This document shows positions 23,801 to 37,164 of a DNA stretch of 64,000 nt, in pieces. A model generated the notes under the pieces. The model saw only the letters and a list, made by a program, of their open reading frames with translations. It was not told where the DNA came from and did not search any database. Numbering within the stretch: position 1 is the stretch's first letter; each line of letters opens with the position of its first letter. The position numbers and the translations under genes are program-made. Source of the DNA: Tethya wilhelma (Eukaryota > Porifera > Demospongiae > Tethyida > Tethyidae); assembly GCA_964030475.1 (NCBI GenBank), contig CAXIPT010000001.1:14146662-14210661 (forward strand). Reading direction: 5' to 3'.

Positions 23801-25563
23801 TAGTTTGTATTCTATTTGATGTTCAGCTAAGAGTACAGGTAAACAAACCCTCTCCAGAAATTACATTTCCCTAACCAATACTGAGAGCTGCTGCCTGCTC
23901 TGTTCTGGCTGAAAGTCCCTCCTAGCTACACATGGGTGTACTTTCATGGAAACACATGTTTCCCACATTTTATCAAACTCCCTGACTAACATGCTTAGTG
24001 GTTGGCTAAAACTCCATGGACTGTTTTGGTTCCTGTACTTTGTGACTCCTATGCCCATACTTGGTGAGAGAAACAGTGTTGGTCACACTGCTGTCCTACC
24101 AATTGATTTTTAACTTAATGAAATTTTACTTCAGAGCTACCTGTGTACATGGAAACAAGATGATGAAGATTACACCTACACACACAAAAGAAATGAACCA
24201 TGTATATCTACACCTTTTACTCAAGAATAGCTTTCCATTCAGCCCCAACATTTCCTCTATTGTCCTGTTTCTTCCTGAGGTTGTGCACCATAATGAACAG
24301 CTGCAAAATGAGTCTAAGTATTTGAATCACAAAACCATTGTCATTTGCTTTTGTTCTCCCCCAATTCATGCCTCAATATGCCTTCACTTGTTTGCAAAAT
24401 GTTGGGCTTGTCTCTTCATGCATTCCTCTCTATTCTTGTAGCTGTTTATTCTAGCTACCCTGTGCTCATACAAGCCCATGTATACTCTGGTGCATGCTCC
24501 CTATATACACTTAACCCACTTTCAAGGTGAACTGTGTCTCTTGGGGAACCTTAGCCTTACAAAGTGGCTACCTCTTGTTCCTATCCAAACACTCCTGAAA
24601 GAGGGAGAAGCTGTAAAGTCACAAGTGTTGAATCAGAGTGGTGCCTTCTTGACCAAGCCTGGCCCTGATGTGTCTGAGTTCAAGTGTGTTGGTAGTGGTT
24701 GAGGTCAGATTGACACTGGAGGACTGTTTCTGAAGTGGCTTTCGTATGCTCCTCCTCTAAACTATCTTGTGGGTTGTAGGGACTGTCAGTAGCTGGGTGA
24801 TGAAGTCACATGGAGACTATGTGCACATGTTGAGGCATGTTCTGATGTTGAGGTGAACTGAACAAACTTATATCAAAATCCACATGATGAAAATCTTATT
24901 AGCTTCATGCTGCACCCATGTGCATGTCACGGTGAATAGCCCATAATTTTCATAGGCCAGTTTCATTTGTAGAGTTTCAACGGAGGGTCATCTCTTGGCA
25001 ACAGGTAAGTGAGTGTGTGGGTGAGTGGCAGCGACCGCTGCATTGTTTTAGTGGACAATTATTCTCCATTTTGTTCCGATCAGTGTCATCTTACAAACCT
25101 CTCTGGGAAGATGTACAACTGCTGCAACTTACATTGCATGGCTTTTGGACATTATTACAAAGACAGAGTGTTTTTAAGTTTTTGAACCAGTAGCTATGTA
25201 TATACCTCTTAGAAGCCACTTGCTTCTTAGCTACAAGTTTAGTTTGCCTATGAATGTGGGTTCCTATGCACTTTTATATTTGAACACACTCGCTCGTTAT
25301 AAAGCATGAGTTGAGCACATGTGCAGCTATGCACACAATATTGGAATCAACCATGAGCAGCATTCTTGCTTGCATGATAATTGTGTGTATTTTTTTAAAT
25401 TGAATTTCCTGTGTCAATCAAGCCTCAGTGCTCATGGTATCTGAAACTGCATAGTGTATGTATCGTTTTAAGCTTTGAACTGAATCTGTTATTCCCCTAC
25501 CTACGCATTCAAGTATTTGTTACTCCTATATAGCAGTAAGAACACACTGACACTGGTGACTGG

Positions 25564-25606
<43 letters not shown>

Positions 25607-27301
25607 ACTAGAGAGGCTGAGCTCTCCGAGGACAGTGACGAGGAGATGGAAGTGGACCCCTCCTCTCCCACGTCCACTGCTCCTCCTAAGCTCCCCAAAC
25701 ATGACCTGATGATGATGGAGGAGGCCAAGGCAAGGAACACCTTCTTCAAGCAGACCAAGTCCTTCCCCATGTTCCCTTGTAAGGAGGAGAAGTACAAGTG
25801 GGATGACTATGGAGAGGCAATCAGGTAAGTACCCCTGTTCATTAAGGAGTTGATTGAATGTTTGTCTACCAATTGCTATGGTGATTTTGTACTTCTGTTG
25901 TAAGTTTTTTTGCATTTTTTTTTTGCAAAGAAATATAATAAACATGAGAGAAAGAAAATGAGTATAAAGGAACACAGTTCCCTTAACTTATGTACATAGA
26001 CTTTGTGTTGTCAATGTTGGCTCGACACTGCTTGCTATTAAATAAGCCAAGTGCCCCCAAGACATGTCCACTGTTATTAGACATGCTTGTTGGTGCACAC
26101 AAACACATGTATGCACATGTAAACAACCCTATGGTTTGTACGAACCGACACAAACATACACTTAGAGCCGAGGACTACATGATAAGGGATGTGATATCTG
26201 CTGAGAAAGAGGTACGTGTGGTGGATGTTTTCATGAACCTTTGTTGTATGTAGCACAGCTTTATGTAGTTATAGTTGTGTGTGTGTGTGTGTGTGTGTGT
26301 GTGAGTGTGTGTGTGTGTGTGATACTTTCCAATAAAATCACCAGATTCTGAAATTTTAAAGCCTTTTCAATCTCCATGCAGTCTCAACATGCACAGTTGA
26401 CTGTACATCTTTTTCAAGTGCTAGTCTCATTTCAGTCTGCATTATCTGAGACAGATACAACGTATAATTCACATAAGATATAATTTAATTAATATTGCCT
26501 TAGATAGAAGTGAAGACTGGCTACTATGCCACGCATACATGAAGACAATTGTAGCACCAATGATGAGAACAATTGAGGGCTCGTTCATCCTCTATTGTAT
26601 TGACTTCTGACCATGTTTGCGTACATGTATACGTCAAATTTTTCTGTGTGGTTTTTCTATATCAACGGGCTTGTACCTGCTGTTCACCTCAACGGAACAC
26701 GTGGTGTTTATCGCCTCTTTCAATGCGAACGATCTAACCCACATCGTGAATTTGGTCGGGCTGTTAGTCCTGGAACACACAGGTCAGCCCAATAGGCTGT
26801 TCTTTCACCCTTAATTTACTGCCCTTGTGCATGCACTGGCCGGTTTGAGGCTGTTGTGGCATGCACTGTGGTACTGTGGGATAGAGTGTGGGTTACCGTT
26901 GAACCACGATAGTACTTAATATTTATACACAGGATTTTGTTGTTGTTGGCGAAATGAACAACTCTCATCTAAACCTGTATGCATTGACTGCATAGACACT
27001 GCCATGGGTATGGCCATACCCAAAGAGAGCTTATTTTCTGTCTAATTCACTACGCTCAAATGAAAGAAAGTACATATCCGTTCTCATTGAGTTGCCCGTT
27101 GCATGCTCTTCATTTTTACAGGAAATGGAAAGTACAGAACCTGTGGAAGAGGAAGGTGAACCTTGCTTTGTTTTATTTATTTTAAACCTTGTGTCTTCGA
27201 TGCTTGTGTGTGTCTATGTTATGTGTACGGAAGTGATGGCTCCTGTCAAGTCATTGATGTTGATAGAATAATGCTTACAAGTTGTTTGCTTCTCTCTCTC
27301 T

Positions 27302-27349
<48 letters not shown>

Positions 27350-27350
27350 N

Positions 27351-27424
<74 letters not shown>

Positions 27425-30400
27425 CTCTTCCGTACAGAGAAAGCCATCATCCCAACGAAATGTATCAGTCAGAAACAAACCATCCCGATAAGGTAGAGTC
27501 ATCACTATCACTAAATCTTGTATAATGTTCAAATGTTGGAGTATTCTCCCACCAGATGCTCTCTCTCCTACATTGACTTTGAGGGGAGGTCTGATGGAGA
27601 GTCCATCAAGAGGATCCTGACCATTGTCAAACCTAGGCAGCTGGTGAGCTAATTGGGAATGAATGAGTACAATGCTTTCAGTCTGCCTGCTGTGTAGCAT
27701 GACATTGTGAATGTGTGTGTGTGTGATGTTTAAGGTTACGATCAGAATGAACATTGGATGGCAAGAACATGAATCATTGTGTCATAGAATGCAGTTGCCT
27801 GTTTCCATTTGTGTACATAATAATACAATTGTTGTTGTGTGTTCTTTACAAGGACAAGTTCTTGTCTACTATTTCAATCCGATGAGCAAGAATTACATAT
27901 TTGGGATTCTAAATCCTTATTTAAAGTTATTACCATGATGTAATGCCTTATTTCTATTCAAAACACAAACAAAACTTCCTAACATGTTTACTGTTACCCA
28001 AACAAGGCATCATTTGTTTAAAATCCGAATCACAACACTCTAACATTCTGTTTCAAAACAAAAGAATGATGAAAGGTGGACAAAATAATATGATATGTAG
28101 TATATAGTTGTTGTGTGATATTCACAGCCAGTAGATTGGGAGGAGAGGTTGCATGAGTGAAGCCTCACAGAACAGCCATATCTTGGTGTGTTTATTTCAC
28201 TCCTAAGGGTTGTCCACTTGAGTTCAATAATATCACATTAGTACAATCAAAACCTACATGTTAGAATGTACAGCCAGTTCATAATTGCTCAAGTAGGTGA
28301 ACAAATTGCCAAGAGAGTGACCTCACTCAGACCCTGGCCATGGATGGCCCTATGCACATCCTCTCATTGCCTATGTTGTGTATCTAACATCTAATAGCCA
28401 AACTTTGATACTAGCGTACAAATCTTTAAGAAGTGTTTATGTAAAATGACTAGCTCTAGCCATTTAGGTGTATTTTCTTGCTCATTCAATATTTCATGCT
28501 TTTCCTCATCTGTTTGTGGCACTGCGTATTGTCCATATTGTATGTGACTATCCTAGCACCATGAAGCCTCTCTTGGCTGTGCTGACAATGGTGAGATGAA
28601 TCCTTAGTCTTCAACTCTCTTTCCCAAAAAAAAACATAGCTAACCGCATGCCTTATTGTTGCATGCCTTATTGTTTCGTGTACACTGGCTGCACTGTCCT
28701 TCACCTCACAACGAACGTCGAGCCGAAAAATCCATACAAATCAGTTTCCCTTTTTTGTTTACTACGCTGTAGAGTTTGATAAACAAAGAGTGACCACAGC
28801 TGGCGGTATTGTGTTACAAATGACCGTGAGGGTGCATACATGCATGGAGGAGGGTGGCCTGTTAAAAGCTCTGAAGGGGGGACCTTTGCAACTGGGAGTC
28901 TGTATGAGTAATTAGCATCCATAAAATGGCCACATCTCATCTCAGGGTGGGGTAAGGTTTCCTAGAGAGATTTTGAAAAGCTTCTTTTGTAGCTTTATTT
29001 ATTCACCGGCCAGACTTTGTGGTTTAATTGTTGTATACACACTGCCTGCATGATATCACGATATTAGAAATTTGTGGTTTTGTCCACAAGGCTATAAATC
29101 TACTGTTGCTCTGTTTTCTGAGACCTTTCGTAGCTTAGGAACTGGCAAAATTTAAATAATACACACTAGGCTGTAAGGCGTAGGCTTCCCCTATCAGCCA
29201 GACAAAAGTGGAATTTTTTTTTTGTATGGTAAACTAAAATTTTGCCCAAAATCACATGCACACCATACAGATTGTTGTTCATGGGACCAGCAATGCAACC
29301 GGCCATTTGGTGGACTTCTCAAAGAAGACCCTCTCTCTTCCAGATGAAAAGGTGTTTGCTCCTCACATTGGAGAGTGTGTGGACGCCACTACTGAGAGCC
29401 ACATATACCAGGTGAATGAATGAATGGCTCCAACATGCATGTGGAATAATACAGTACATGACAGTATGCACCACACCACAAGCATTTGGCAGTGGTTTAC
29501 TCACTCCTGACACATTCTATATATGCATTGCCCTGCAAGTGAACAGTACTGTAACTAATACTATAGAATTAATATGCATGGCTGCATGAAATCACTATGT
29601 CTGCCCATTCATTTGGGTTGCCTAGTGTGTCTAGCCCATGCCCTAGTCCTCTCACTCACTCACTCACATGCACTTCATCAGGTCAAGCTAACAGACTCAC
29701 TGATGAGCTCTGTGTCTTTCAGCCACGCTCAAGATGCCGAGCTGGCTTGGATTGACGGGCAGATACACTTCAGCTCTGCCACTAGTAAAGGGTTCCTTGG
29801 CTCAGATGATAACAAGAGTGACCTCGTTCCAGTTCTTGATGCTGTAACAAACATACAGGTACACACTCACAGTACAAACACACAGTTATACTGTAATCTC
29901 CGATGAATACGTAGAATTATTACATGTAATGAATGCTTGGGTCCCTGCTGCTAGCCTACATTGTCATACAAAGTTTGTCCTATTTTTGTTTCCTGTGGAG
30001 CCTACCAAATTCTCAGCGTGAATTACTGAGTTGCATGAACATACAGCTGTAGTTCCTGGTTTGACAAAATGAAAATGGCTTTGGTTTTCAACTCCCAAAT
30101 CAAAACAGATTAAATTTGCAGTTAGTAGTTCCTGTTTTGTCAGAATGAAAGTGGCTTTGGTTTTCACTAAAATGAATTAAATTTGCTGTTAGTCCGCAGT
30201 ATGAAGACGTACCCATTTTGCAGATTATTACTTGCGCCATCCAGAGCATAACACTGATAGTTTTACAGCTTGTCACGAGACACACTGCATGTCCTTTTTC
30301 GCATTCACAAATGATTGCGTTAGAATCACAGTTTTCTTGACCTCACAGGAGAGGGAACACAGGAGTGTCTTCATCAACCCACCACGACTCTCCGACTTCA

Positions 30401-31374
30401 AACAAGTGCTGACAAAAGCCGGAATTCAGGTAAAGCCATGCTAGATTTGCACACGTATAATTGTGCAATTCATAATGTATAGTAGTAGTACGTGCCGGTG
30501 AAAGGCACCACCTTGACAATTGCACTAACTTAATTTCACCAGTACACTCAGCCTGGCAACCTCTTAATGACATAAGCGGTGTCTTTATGTTGTCAAGAGG
30601 TTGCCGGTGTACGATGACAACTATATCAAAACAAACATGAATAGCAGAACAAAAGAATAGCAAAATGCTCTTTGCTTGAGTAAAATGAATTATCCTTTGC
30701 CTGGTGAAGTCATTTTAGCACCAATTGCTCTCTCTAATGATTGTGTAATGGGGATCCCAGCCATACTGTTGCAGCTTGAATAGAAGTGGATAATTGACCA
30801 CAGACTGTAAACTGATCCACTGGTTTCCATGCCTGATTGAAATTGGGCTGAACACATTGGTGAGTCTTCTGCCATTGTGGTCTGCTCAAGTTTCTCTCTA
30901 GCTGCTGGCAAAAAAATGGCTATCAGGGAAAACCACCCAAGAAAAAAGTCTCATTTTATGCATAAGCATTGACTGTAGGAAATCATACAATTGTAGGATT
31001 TTTGAATTGTTTTTCTCTGAAACAATTAATTTCCATCCTATTGCCATATGTAGTGTATAGCATACATTTCTATGGCATAATAATGTCTGTAGATCAATGT
31101 TGCCTCAGTGTGTTTACATGGTCAGCTGAGGGTGGTTGAGTTGTGGTAATCAAAGTGGTTTGGTTTATTTATGTCTCTGCTAGCCAGTGCAGCATGGTAT
31201 GCAAACGATCACCGTTGTACTGCTAAGTGATATCTTATTGTTGGCTATTGGTGGTGGTGAACCACAATACAATTTGCCGCATACGTGCATTCATTCATTG
31301 CAGTTAAACTTCTGTGGTCACAGCTAGCTACTGTACTAACAGCTCTCAATTATACTGCATGACTGTGCGTGGCT

Positions 31375-31409
<35 letters not shown>

Positions 31410-32460
31410 GTGTGTGGTTCTGGTCAGCCGCTGTGATGAGTTGTGGTGAGGTGGCCAGCGGCAGCTAGGTTGGTTGCCTTCAGGAGAGGGGGTTCACCTC
31501 ACCACAAAGCTGCATCATTTTCCCACCACTGAATTTGGTCACATGCATTGTGTACATGTATATTATAGACACTATATAAATACAACAGGCATCCTGCTTA
31601 CATGTATGCATTGAGTACATGTCCACGCAGTTGTATTTAGTTATCACATGGTGTTCATTGAAGTAATACATGGTGACATTATTGTTAAAAAAATTATCAG
31701 GGTGAAAAAGAAAATGGTTTGTGGTGTAGTCCATCTGAAAAAGAATTGTCATTAGACAGAAAATGGGACATTCATGTGGACATGTCAGGAGTAGCAACGA
31801 AATTTCATTATGCTCTAATGGAATTACCATAGACTTTTGTAGTTTACCACAACACATTGTGTTTATTTTGTTTCGTTCTCCCGAGGCACTCTCAAACAAA
31901 CCACATGGGGACATGTACGGAAAAACATGCACACATTCACACACACAAAACCTGTAAACAAACTCACACAAACTGACCCAGCTTTGTGGTAGACTGCTTG
32001 GGTATATACACGTACAACAAACATGCGTATGGTGTAGACATCTGTACAAACACACACATAATATTTAATCGTACACACATACACACACACAAACATGCAG
32101 GCTGAGTTTTGTGGCGGTGTTTTGGTGTGCAATGGTGCAGTTGCTATTAGAAGGGTATGTTGTATATTTTATGCTGCTATACATTTACATGAATTGCATC
32201 TGTCCTGGGCCAAGAGCAAACTGGCCAGCTGGAAGAGATTAGACACAAGTAACTGATAATAGAGCTTCAATTTTGTACAGTATTTGGAAATAACCCTTCT
32301 TGCATGCATATACATACCTACATACATATATAATACATACATACATACATACATACATGTGGTGTAGGTGGATGGAAGCAAGATCAGTTTGGAAGGCACA
32401 GTGTGTGAGGACTATTACACCATCAGAAAGTTACTCTACGACCAGTTTGCCATCATCTAA
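20873..32460 (+). CDS. CPSF2: CPSF2 (CPSF100), cleavage and polyadenylation factor, 19 exons
   Basis: CPSF2 is the catalytically inactive metallo-beta-lactamase/beta-CASP partner of CPSF73 in pre-mRNA 3' processing. Exons are 20873-21021, 21109-21374, 21692-21821, 22146-22261, 22351-22439, 22920-23086, 23161-23215, 23297-23464, 23569-23660, 25612-25824, 26166-26211, 27122-27155, 27438-27492, 27556-27643, 29271-29411, 29682-29858, 30349-30429, 32101-32154 and 32368-32460. They join to 2214 nt (737 residues; human 782). Matching blocks include the start [79 protein letters not shown] and the C-terminal [11 protein letters not shown]. As in other CPSF2 proteins the zinc-binding histidine motif is degenerate (YPDVIHLG). 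The middle acidic linker is shorter than in human. Large introns host several mobile elements. Confidence 0.98.
21398..21486. mobile_element. TAGCCTCG foldback element in CPSF2 intron 2
   Basis: A 71-bp near-perfect hairpin (21407-21477) starts TAGCCTCGTCCCCAGG and ends with its complement. It is flanked by GCACTACAT (21398-21406) and GCACTACGT (21478-21486), a 9-bp target duplication with one mismatch. Confidence 0.85.
22540..22745. mobile_element. TACCGTATAGCGGG-type MITE in CPSF2 intron 5
   Basis: About 206 bp beginning TACCATATAGCGGGTAAAC and ending in the inverse TTTACCTGTTATACGGTA. Subterminal TTTGGCGA/TCGCCAAA repeats extend the inverted ends. No open frame. Confidence 0.85.
25565..25605. 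repeat. (CA)n microsatellite before CPSF2 exon 10
   Basis: CA run directly followed by CCACTAG, the 3' splice site of exon 25612-25824. It replaces the pyrimidine tract. Confidence 0.9.
26275..26320. repeat. (TG)n microsatellite in CPSF2 intron 11
   Basis: TG run with one interruption about 60 bp after the donor of exon 26166-26211. Confidence 0.9.
27292..27421. repeat. Compound (GA)n(CA)n microsatellite before CPSF2 exon 13
   Basis: A GA run of about 75 bp, containing an undetermined base at 27350, is followed by a CA run ending 16 bp before the acceptor of exon 27438-27492. A (CT)n start forms an inverted junction with the GA part. Confidence 0.9.
30050..30195. repeat. Two-copy tandem repeat in CPSF2 intron 16
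   Basis: Two diverged units of about 70-75 bp, each starting GTAGTTCCTG and containing TGGCTTTGGTTTTCA and AAATTTGC(A/T)GTTAGT. No coding potential. Confidence 0.7.
30542..30612. repeat. Inverted repeat (hairpin) in CPSF2 intron 17
   Basis: GTACACTC...GGCAACCTCTT pairs with AAGAGGTTGCCGGTGTAC across a loop of about 20 bp. Possibly another short foldback element; no clear target duplication seen. Confidence 0.65.
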
Positions 32461-33469
32461 GGCCATGGCTATTTGTTCAATATAACACCATATGCACATG
32501 CATGCATGTTATTCATAGCTCGATCTGTATGCATGCATGCATGTAGCAATATTACAATTTACATAAATTCACCATGCTATATATATATAATTACTATTGA
32601 TCATTTTATATGAGAATAATAATTAAGGATAATCATGATTTGTTAGTTTTTCACAATAATAATTATTAATGATGAATTTTCTTGATTTGGAGATTGTTGT
32701 TGATCACATAATGAGAAGATAAAATATTAAACACACGTACATACACACACACATATACGAGATGGGCCTGGGTACAATGCTGTGCATAGCAACCATGAAG
32801 AACACAGAGCTGCTATGATATAGTAATGATAATAATGCATGATTAGGTTCTTTCAGAAACTAGAATGAATGCCAATCTTGGTCCATAATGAAAAACAACA
32901 ACAAAAAAACATTAATACTCTAATGAAAGGTAACATACAGTACGTTGTGTAAAGTGTTGTTCAGCTTCACAAAAAAAAATCAACGACAGTTTTTTACATA
33001 ACTATTATCAACCATTAAAAAAAAGAGCTAGTGGTTATACACACACATTTTGAGAGCCAGAAAAAAACAACAACACATACTATACAGCAAAATAGAGGAA
33101 GTGGAAAATCAATGAAAAAAACTTAAAAGAGACACAAACAAATAGATTGAAGAACACAGACTAATTTCTTATAGCTACAGGTGGACAAGACGGAGTGGAT
33201 AGTATACTGTAGCTTTGGAAATTTTTCTTAAAGACTTGAAACTTAGTAGCTAGCTTGTTTAAGAAGTCATGTGAGTTATTGATGCAAGTACACACTCATT
33301 CATGTACAAACATCATGCAGAACAGTTTCATGTACTGGAGAGGATGTTGTAGTGCAATTGTCAAAAAATTTCTATTGTTAAGTTCTTTATAAAAAAAAGT
33401 ACGTTTTCAAGTGCTTCCAGTTACACATACATTTTATGAGCAACAGTCTTTTTTAGCTTCTGATCATGA
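32461..33469. other. Convergent spacer between CPSF2 and the IGFBP-like gene
   Basis: About 1 kb of AT-rich sequence with GCATGCATGCATG tracts near 32498-32545 and several A runs. I see no gene in it; it presumably carries the two 3' UTRs. Confidence 0.6.
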
Positions 33470-33644
33470 TCAGTTCGCTTCACGCCGTATTACCTCCGGT
33501 ACATCACAAAACAGTTTTCCTGGGTACAATTTTGCTCTTGGATCATTGATACGCTGGAGAAAGAACATAGAGAGGGAGAAAAATAGTTAAGACATTAAGA
33601 GAAAATACATGAATGGATGGACGTAATGGTGGTGGGAGGTGGGG

Positions 33645-33693
<49 letters not shown>

Positions 33694-36000
33694 CAGACTT
33701 CCCTAACTATGTCAACATTAATTCTTACTCTGGCTCCATATGAAAAAACACACGAAATCTCAAAATTAGCTTTTGTCAAGCCAAACAAAAGGACTCACAC
33801 ACACACAAACACACACACTCTTCCTGGTCTATTATTAGCTCACATGACTCTACATGATACTGCAATGCAATGGTTCATGGTATGTATGATGAATGTACAC
33901 AGCAACATTGATAGAGAGTAGAAAAATACAACAGTTCATGTAGTGAGGAGGGGCCAAAGTACATGGACAGTTTATGAATAGACACAGGAAAGCCCTATAT
34001 ATAGCTCTGGCTGTGAAGTATACATGTGCTAGATTGAACTGTCTGCACAAGCATGTGCTCCAATGGTGGGAGGATGGTTGCATCTTACAAGGAGGTACAT
34101 TACATAGCTAGGGGTCCTATACTATCAAAGAAGGGCTACAACCTTCAAAGCACCAGCTAAAGGAGTATATAAAGCACATGTATAGCAACAATGGAGTTTA
34201 ACAGCAGCCATAGCATTTTTATTGTACGAAACTTGATAACACTTCGGCTGTACATTCGCATAACGTGGTTGCCATGCACTTTTAGAATGAAACAGACCAC
34301 ACGCTGAGAGAGTCAGTCCTCCAGGAGTACAAAGGGCTACAGAGCAGAGACACAAAATTATTGGAGCCACCGAAACATCCAGTGGTTCTCAGGATTCAAT
34401 AGACACATGAGCAGCCATGGAAATGACTCTCTCTATCTCTACCACTAGTAACCTTCTGAGCTAATAGAGCCATTGTTTGCCTATCACTAGGTTCTGTACT
34501 GGGAGTTGCCATGGTCTTACATTGGCTGTGGGATCAATTACAACCCCAACTAAAGACCCGCCTTACTCACCACACTTACAATCTACACAAAAGAAGTTTA
34601 GACAGAAGCAACGTTGGTGGTGACAAATTTGTTTTTTGGTGCAAGCATGATGAGAAGGGAAGAGAAGAAAGGAAGAGTAAGGTGACTTGAGAGCCAAGGT
34701 GTGTGTGCACTGAGAAGACTAATACTTACCATAAAAAGTGGTCTGTTGCTTTTAACCGCATAATGATAGTGATCAATGACACACTTGTTAAACTCTCGTA
34801 AACATTTCTTGTTCGGAGGCTCCGGACAGGTCACATTTTCACACGGAGGTCTTACCATGATATAGCAAGAATAGCATGATGTATGCTGACAATCGTTGCG
34901 TTCACGGACCGTTAACATCTGCATGCTGTATAGGAGAGTTAGATCAGAGCACAATGTCATGGGATCAATGCTAATGATTATGCATGCAGATTAAACTACA
35001 TTGTGGTGCAACTTATATTTTAAGTGCAATCAGCATAATTAAGTTTGGGGGGTTCAGTATTTGCCTGCAATAAGCATCTTTGCAATAATTAATATGGGGT
35101 GGGGCTGCACAATCCTCTGAAAAAATGCAAAAAAAGTTCAGCTATTGCCATACTGTTAGCAGTCCTCCTCTAAAACGTCTAGCTATCCCTACAATGCACA
35201 TGCAATGAGCCTACCCTCTAGCGGAGCATATCCTCGGTGATTGTCTTTCGTTGCAGAAGTCGATGCTGCACTTCGGTCGACACATGTGTCCCGACATCAT
35301 CATCATGAGTGCATCCTCGTCACCTGAACTCTCACAGTCGGTCGTTGTAGCATTGCTGGAATCCACAGGTGCAGGTGTAGTGGGCTCCGGTGCAGGGATT
35401 GGAGCTGCATGGAAGGGAGAGAGAGAAAGAGAGAGAAACGAATTTAAAAGCAGCTGCATCACTGTTGCTTCAACGGTTATGTGCATAAATTACTCATTAT
35501 GCATTTTTAGCGGCCAGGCCAGTAGTCTACAGCTACTATAAAATGTTTAACAGTCAGTTGTTTGCTAGACAGTCAGATTATCTTAGAGATACTCTTTAAT
35601 TCGTGAAACAAAACAATTTTTACTCACGCAGTACTCTTTGTCTGCATACTCCAGGTAGCTCTAACCGCTGCTGCTCCGTAAAAGGATACCCAGCTGGTGC
35701 GCTGTCAGGAATTATTCTAACACATTCATACTCTGGTCCACATTTCTCCAGTGTGCAGTCACCACCCGGACCTAATCCACACACATCACAACACTCGCAA
35801 ACGTCTTTCACGATGCCATGCTGACAATTACTTGTATCTACTTCAGAGCAGGTTGTCGCTGGATCGCAAGGATGCGGACAGGTCAATCCTGATACGGTGA
35901 CAGCTGTTGCAAACAGTAGAAGGTAACAAAAGGAGAAAGAAGACGAAAATCGTAAGCTGTAACAGATCCAACAGCGTAACATAATTGCTGACTCAAGCAA
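33470..36000 (-). CDS. Secreted IGFBP-N-domain cysteine-rich protein, 4 exons
   Basis: Exons 36000-35628, 35404-35215, 34925-34730 and 33553-33470 join in phase to 843 nt (280 residues). The Met at 35982 gives the better signal peptide (about 30 residues, hydrophobic, ending TVSG). Next comes a cysteine-rich domain with CPHPCDP and the IGFBP-type core CECCDVC followed by GLGPGGDC and EKCGPEYECV, as in IGFBP and HTRA N-domains. A short Pro/Thr-rich, acidic spacer leads to two further small cysteine-rich segments (MCRPKCSIDFC and CQHTSCYSCY ... CPEPPNKKC). I recognise the IGFBP-type fold but no named orthologue. It lacks the thyroglobulin domain of classical IGFBPs and the protease of HTRA. The role is probably extracellular binding; the ligand is unknown. 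Confidence 0.8.
33645..33690. repeat. (GA)n microsatellite
   Basis: GA run in the last intron of the IGFBP-like gene, about 95 bp upstream (on the minus strand) of its final exon; the transcript strand reads CT. Confidence 0.9.
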
Positions 36001-37164
36001 CTTTTTTCAAGTTCTACGCAAGCACTGATGATGAGAAACTTCAAGCTTCTAAAACAAAATCATCATCATTTCATGCAGCATGTGGCATGTGGTGAGCTCG
36101 GTAACTCCACCTCCTGGTTGACTCCAGGGCTTCAGTTCCCTTTGATGCCGAAGTTGTTAACCATTTATAATTGCTGCGCGATTCAGTGGAGTAAATGGCT
36201 GGTATGTAGCTAGTCCAGACAGTTCCAAGTGATATCCTGATCTCTACTTTAGCATGTCCATCTAGATATTCCATGGCAGAGCACTAACTGGCTTGAGTCT
36301 ACAACACACACCTTAATTAATTATAACACCTCTTCCTTACTGCAACTTGCGGTTGTGGTTACACCAAAAATGTTGCATTGGTGATAAATAATACTTCCCA
36401 ATGTACAAAAAAAGCATTAAAGATCGAAGAAAACATAGCAATTAGTAGTATTGACCACAAGTGATCAAATTATGTTATTGGGGCTAGGATGCTGATCTGA
36501 TCATGGAATGGTTAGTGTCACCTCAATTTTTTTTGCCTTCTTCGAATTTTAGCACAAAATGATTGTGCCACAGCAATTAAACAAACAAAAAAAAAGAGTT
36601 AAAATAAAGGTAAAAGTTAATGTAAGCAACAAGTATGATTTACACAACATGCAGTAGTATTCCCCCCAAAACTGCATAATTTATTATACAACCCTATATA
36701 TATGCCATCCAACACATGCATGCACTGCATGCTTGTTACAATTCATACTCCATGGATCCGTATACTCTGAATATATAAAAATTTTTATCTGATCTTCATT
36801 GTCAACAATGTGATGAAAAAATCCACATGCATATGTAATCATAGCCCATATCTCCATGGAGATGTACAACCCTTGGTGAGTGTGGGTCAAGAAGGTGGTA
36901 GGTTGTGTTGTTTTGTTGATACAGGAATGAACAGCTACAAATTAGTTGTAACCAACGCATGCACCATCTACAATGCACGCCCTTCCTTACTTCGGATGGT
37001 GCTGTGCATCGAAAATTAATTGTATTATTATTATGAGGCCACAAAAAGATTTAATTATAATTATCATTATAAAATTTGATTTAGTACAGTGTATATATAT
37101 ATAGGTCATTGAAAGTATTCTAACTTCTTTGTCCTAGTTGGAATGACATTGTGCATATTTGTCA
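36001..37164. other. Intergenic spacer
   Basis: Lies between the 5' end of the IGFBP-like gene and the 3' end of DPP3, both on the minus strand. AT-rich, with no gene or clear element recognised. It should contain the IGFBP-like promoter and the DPP3 3' UTR. Confidence 0.6.
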
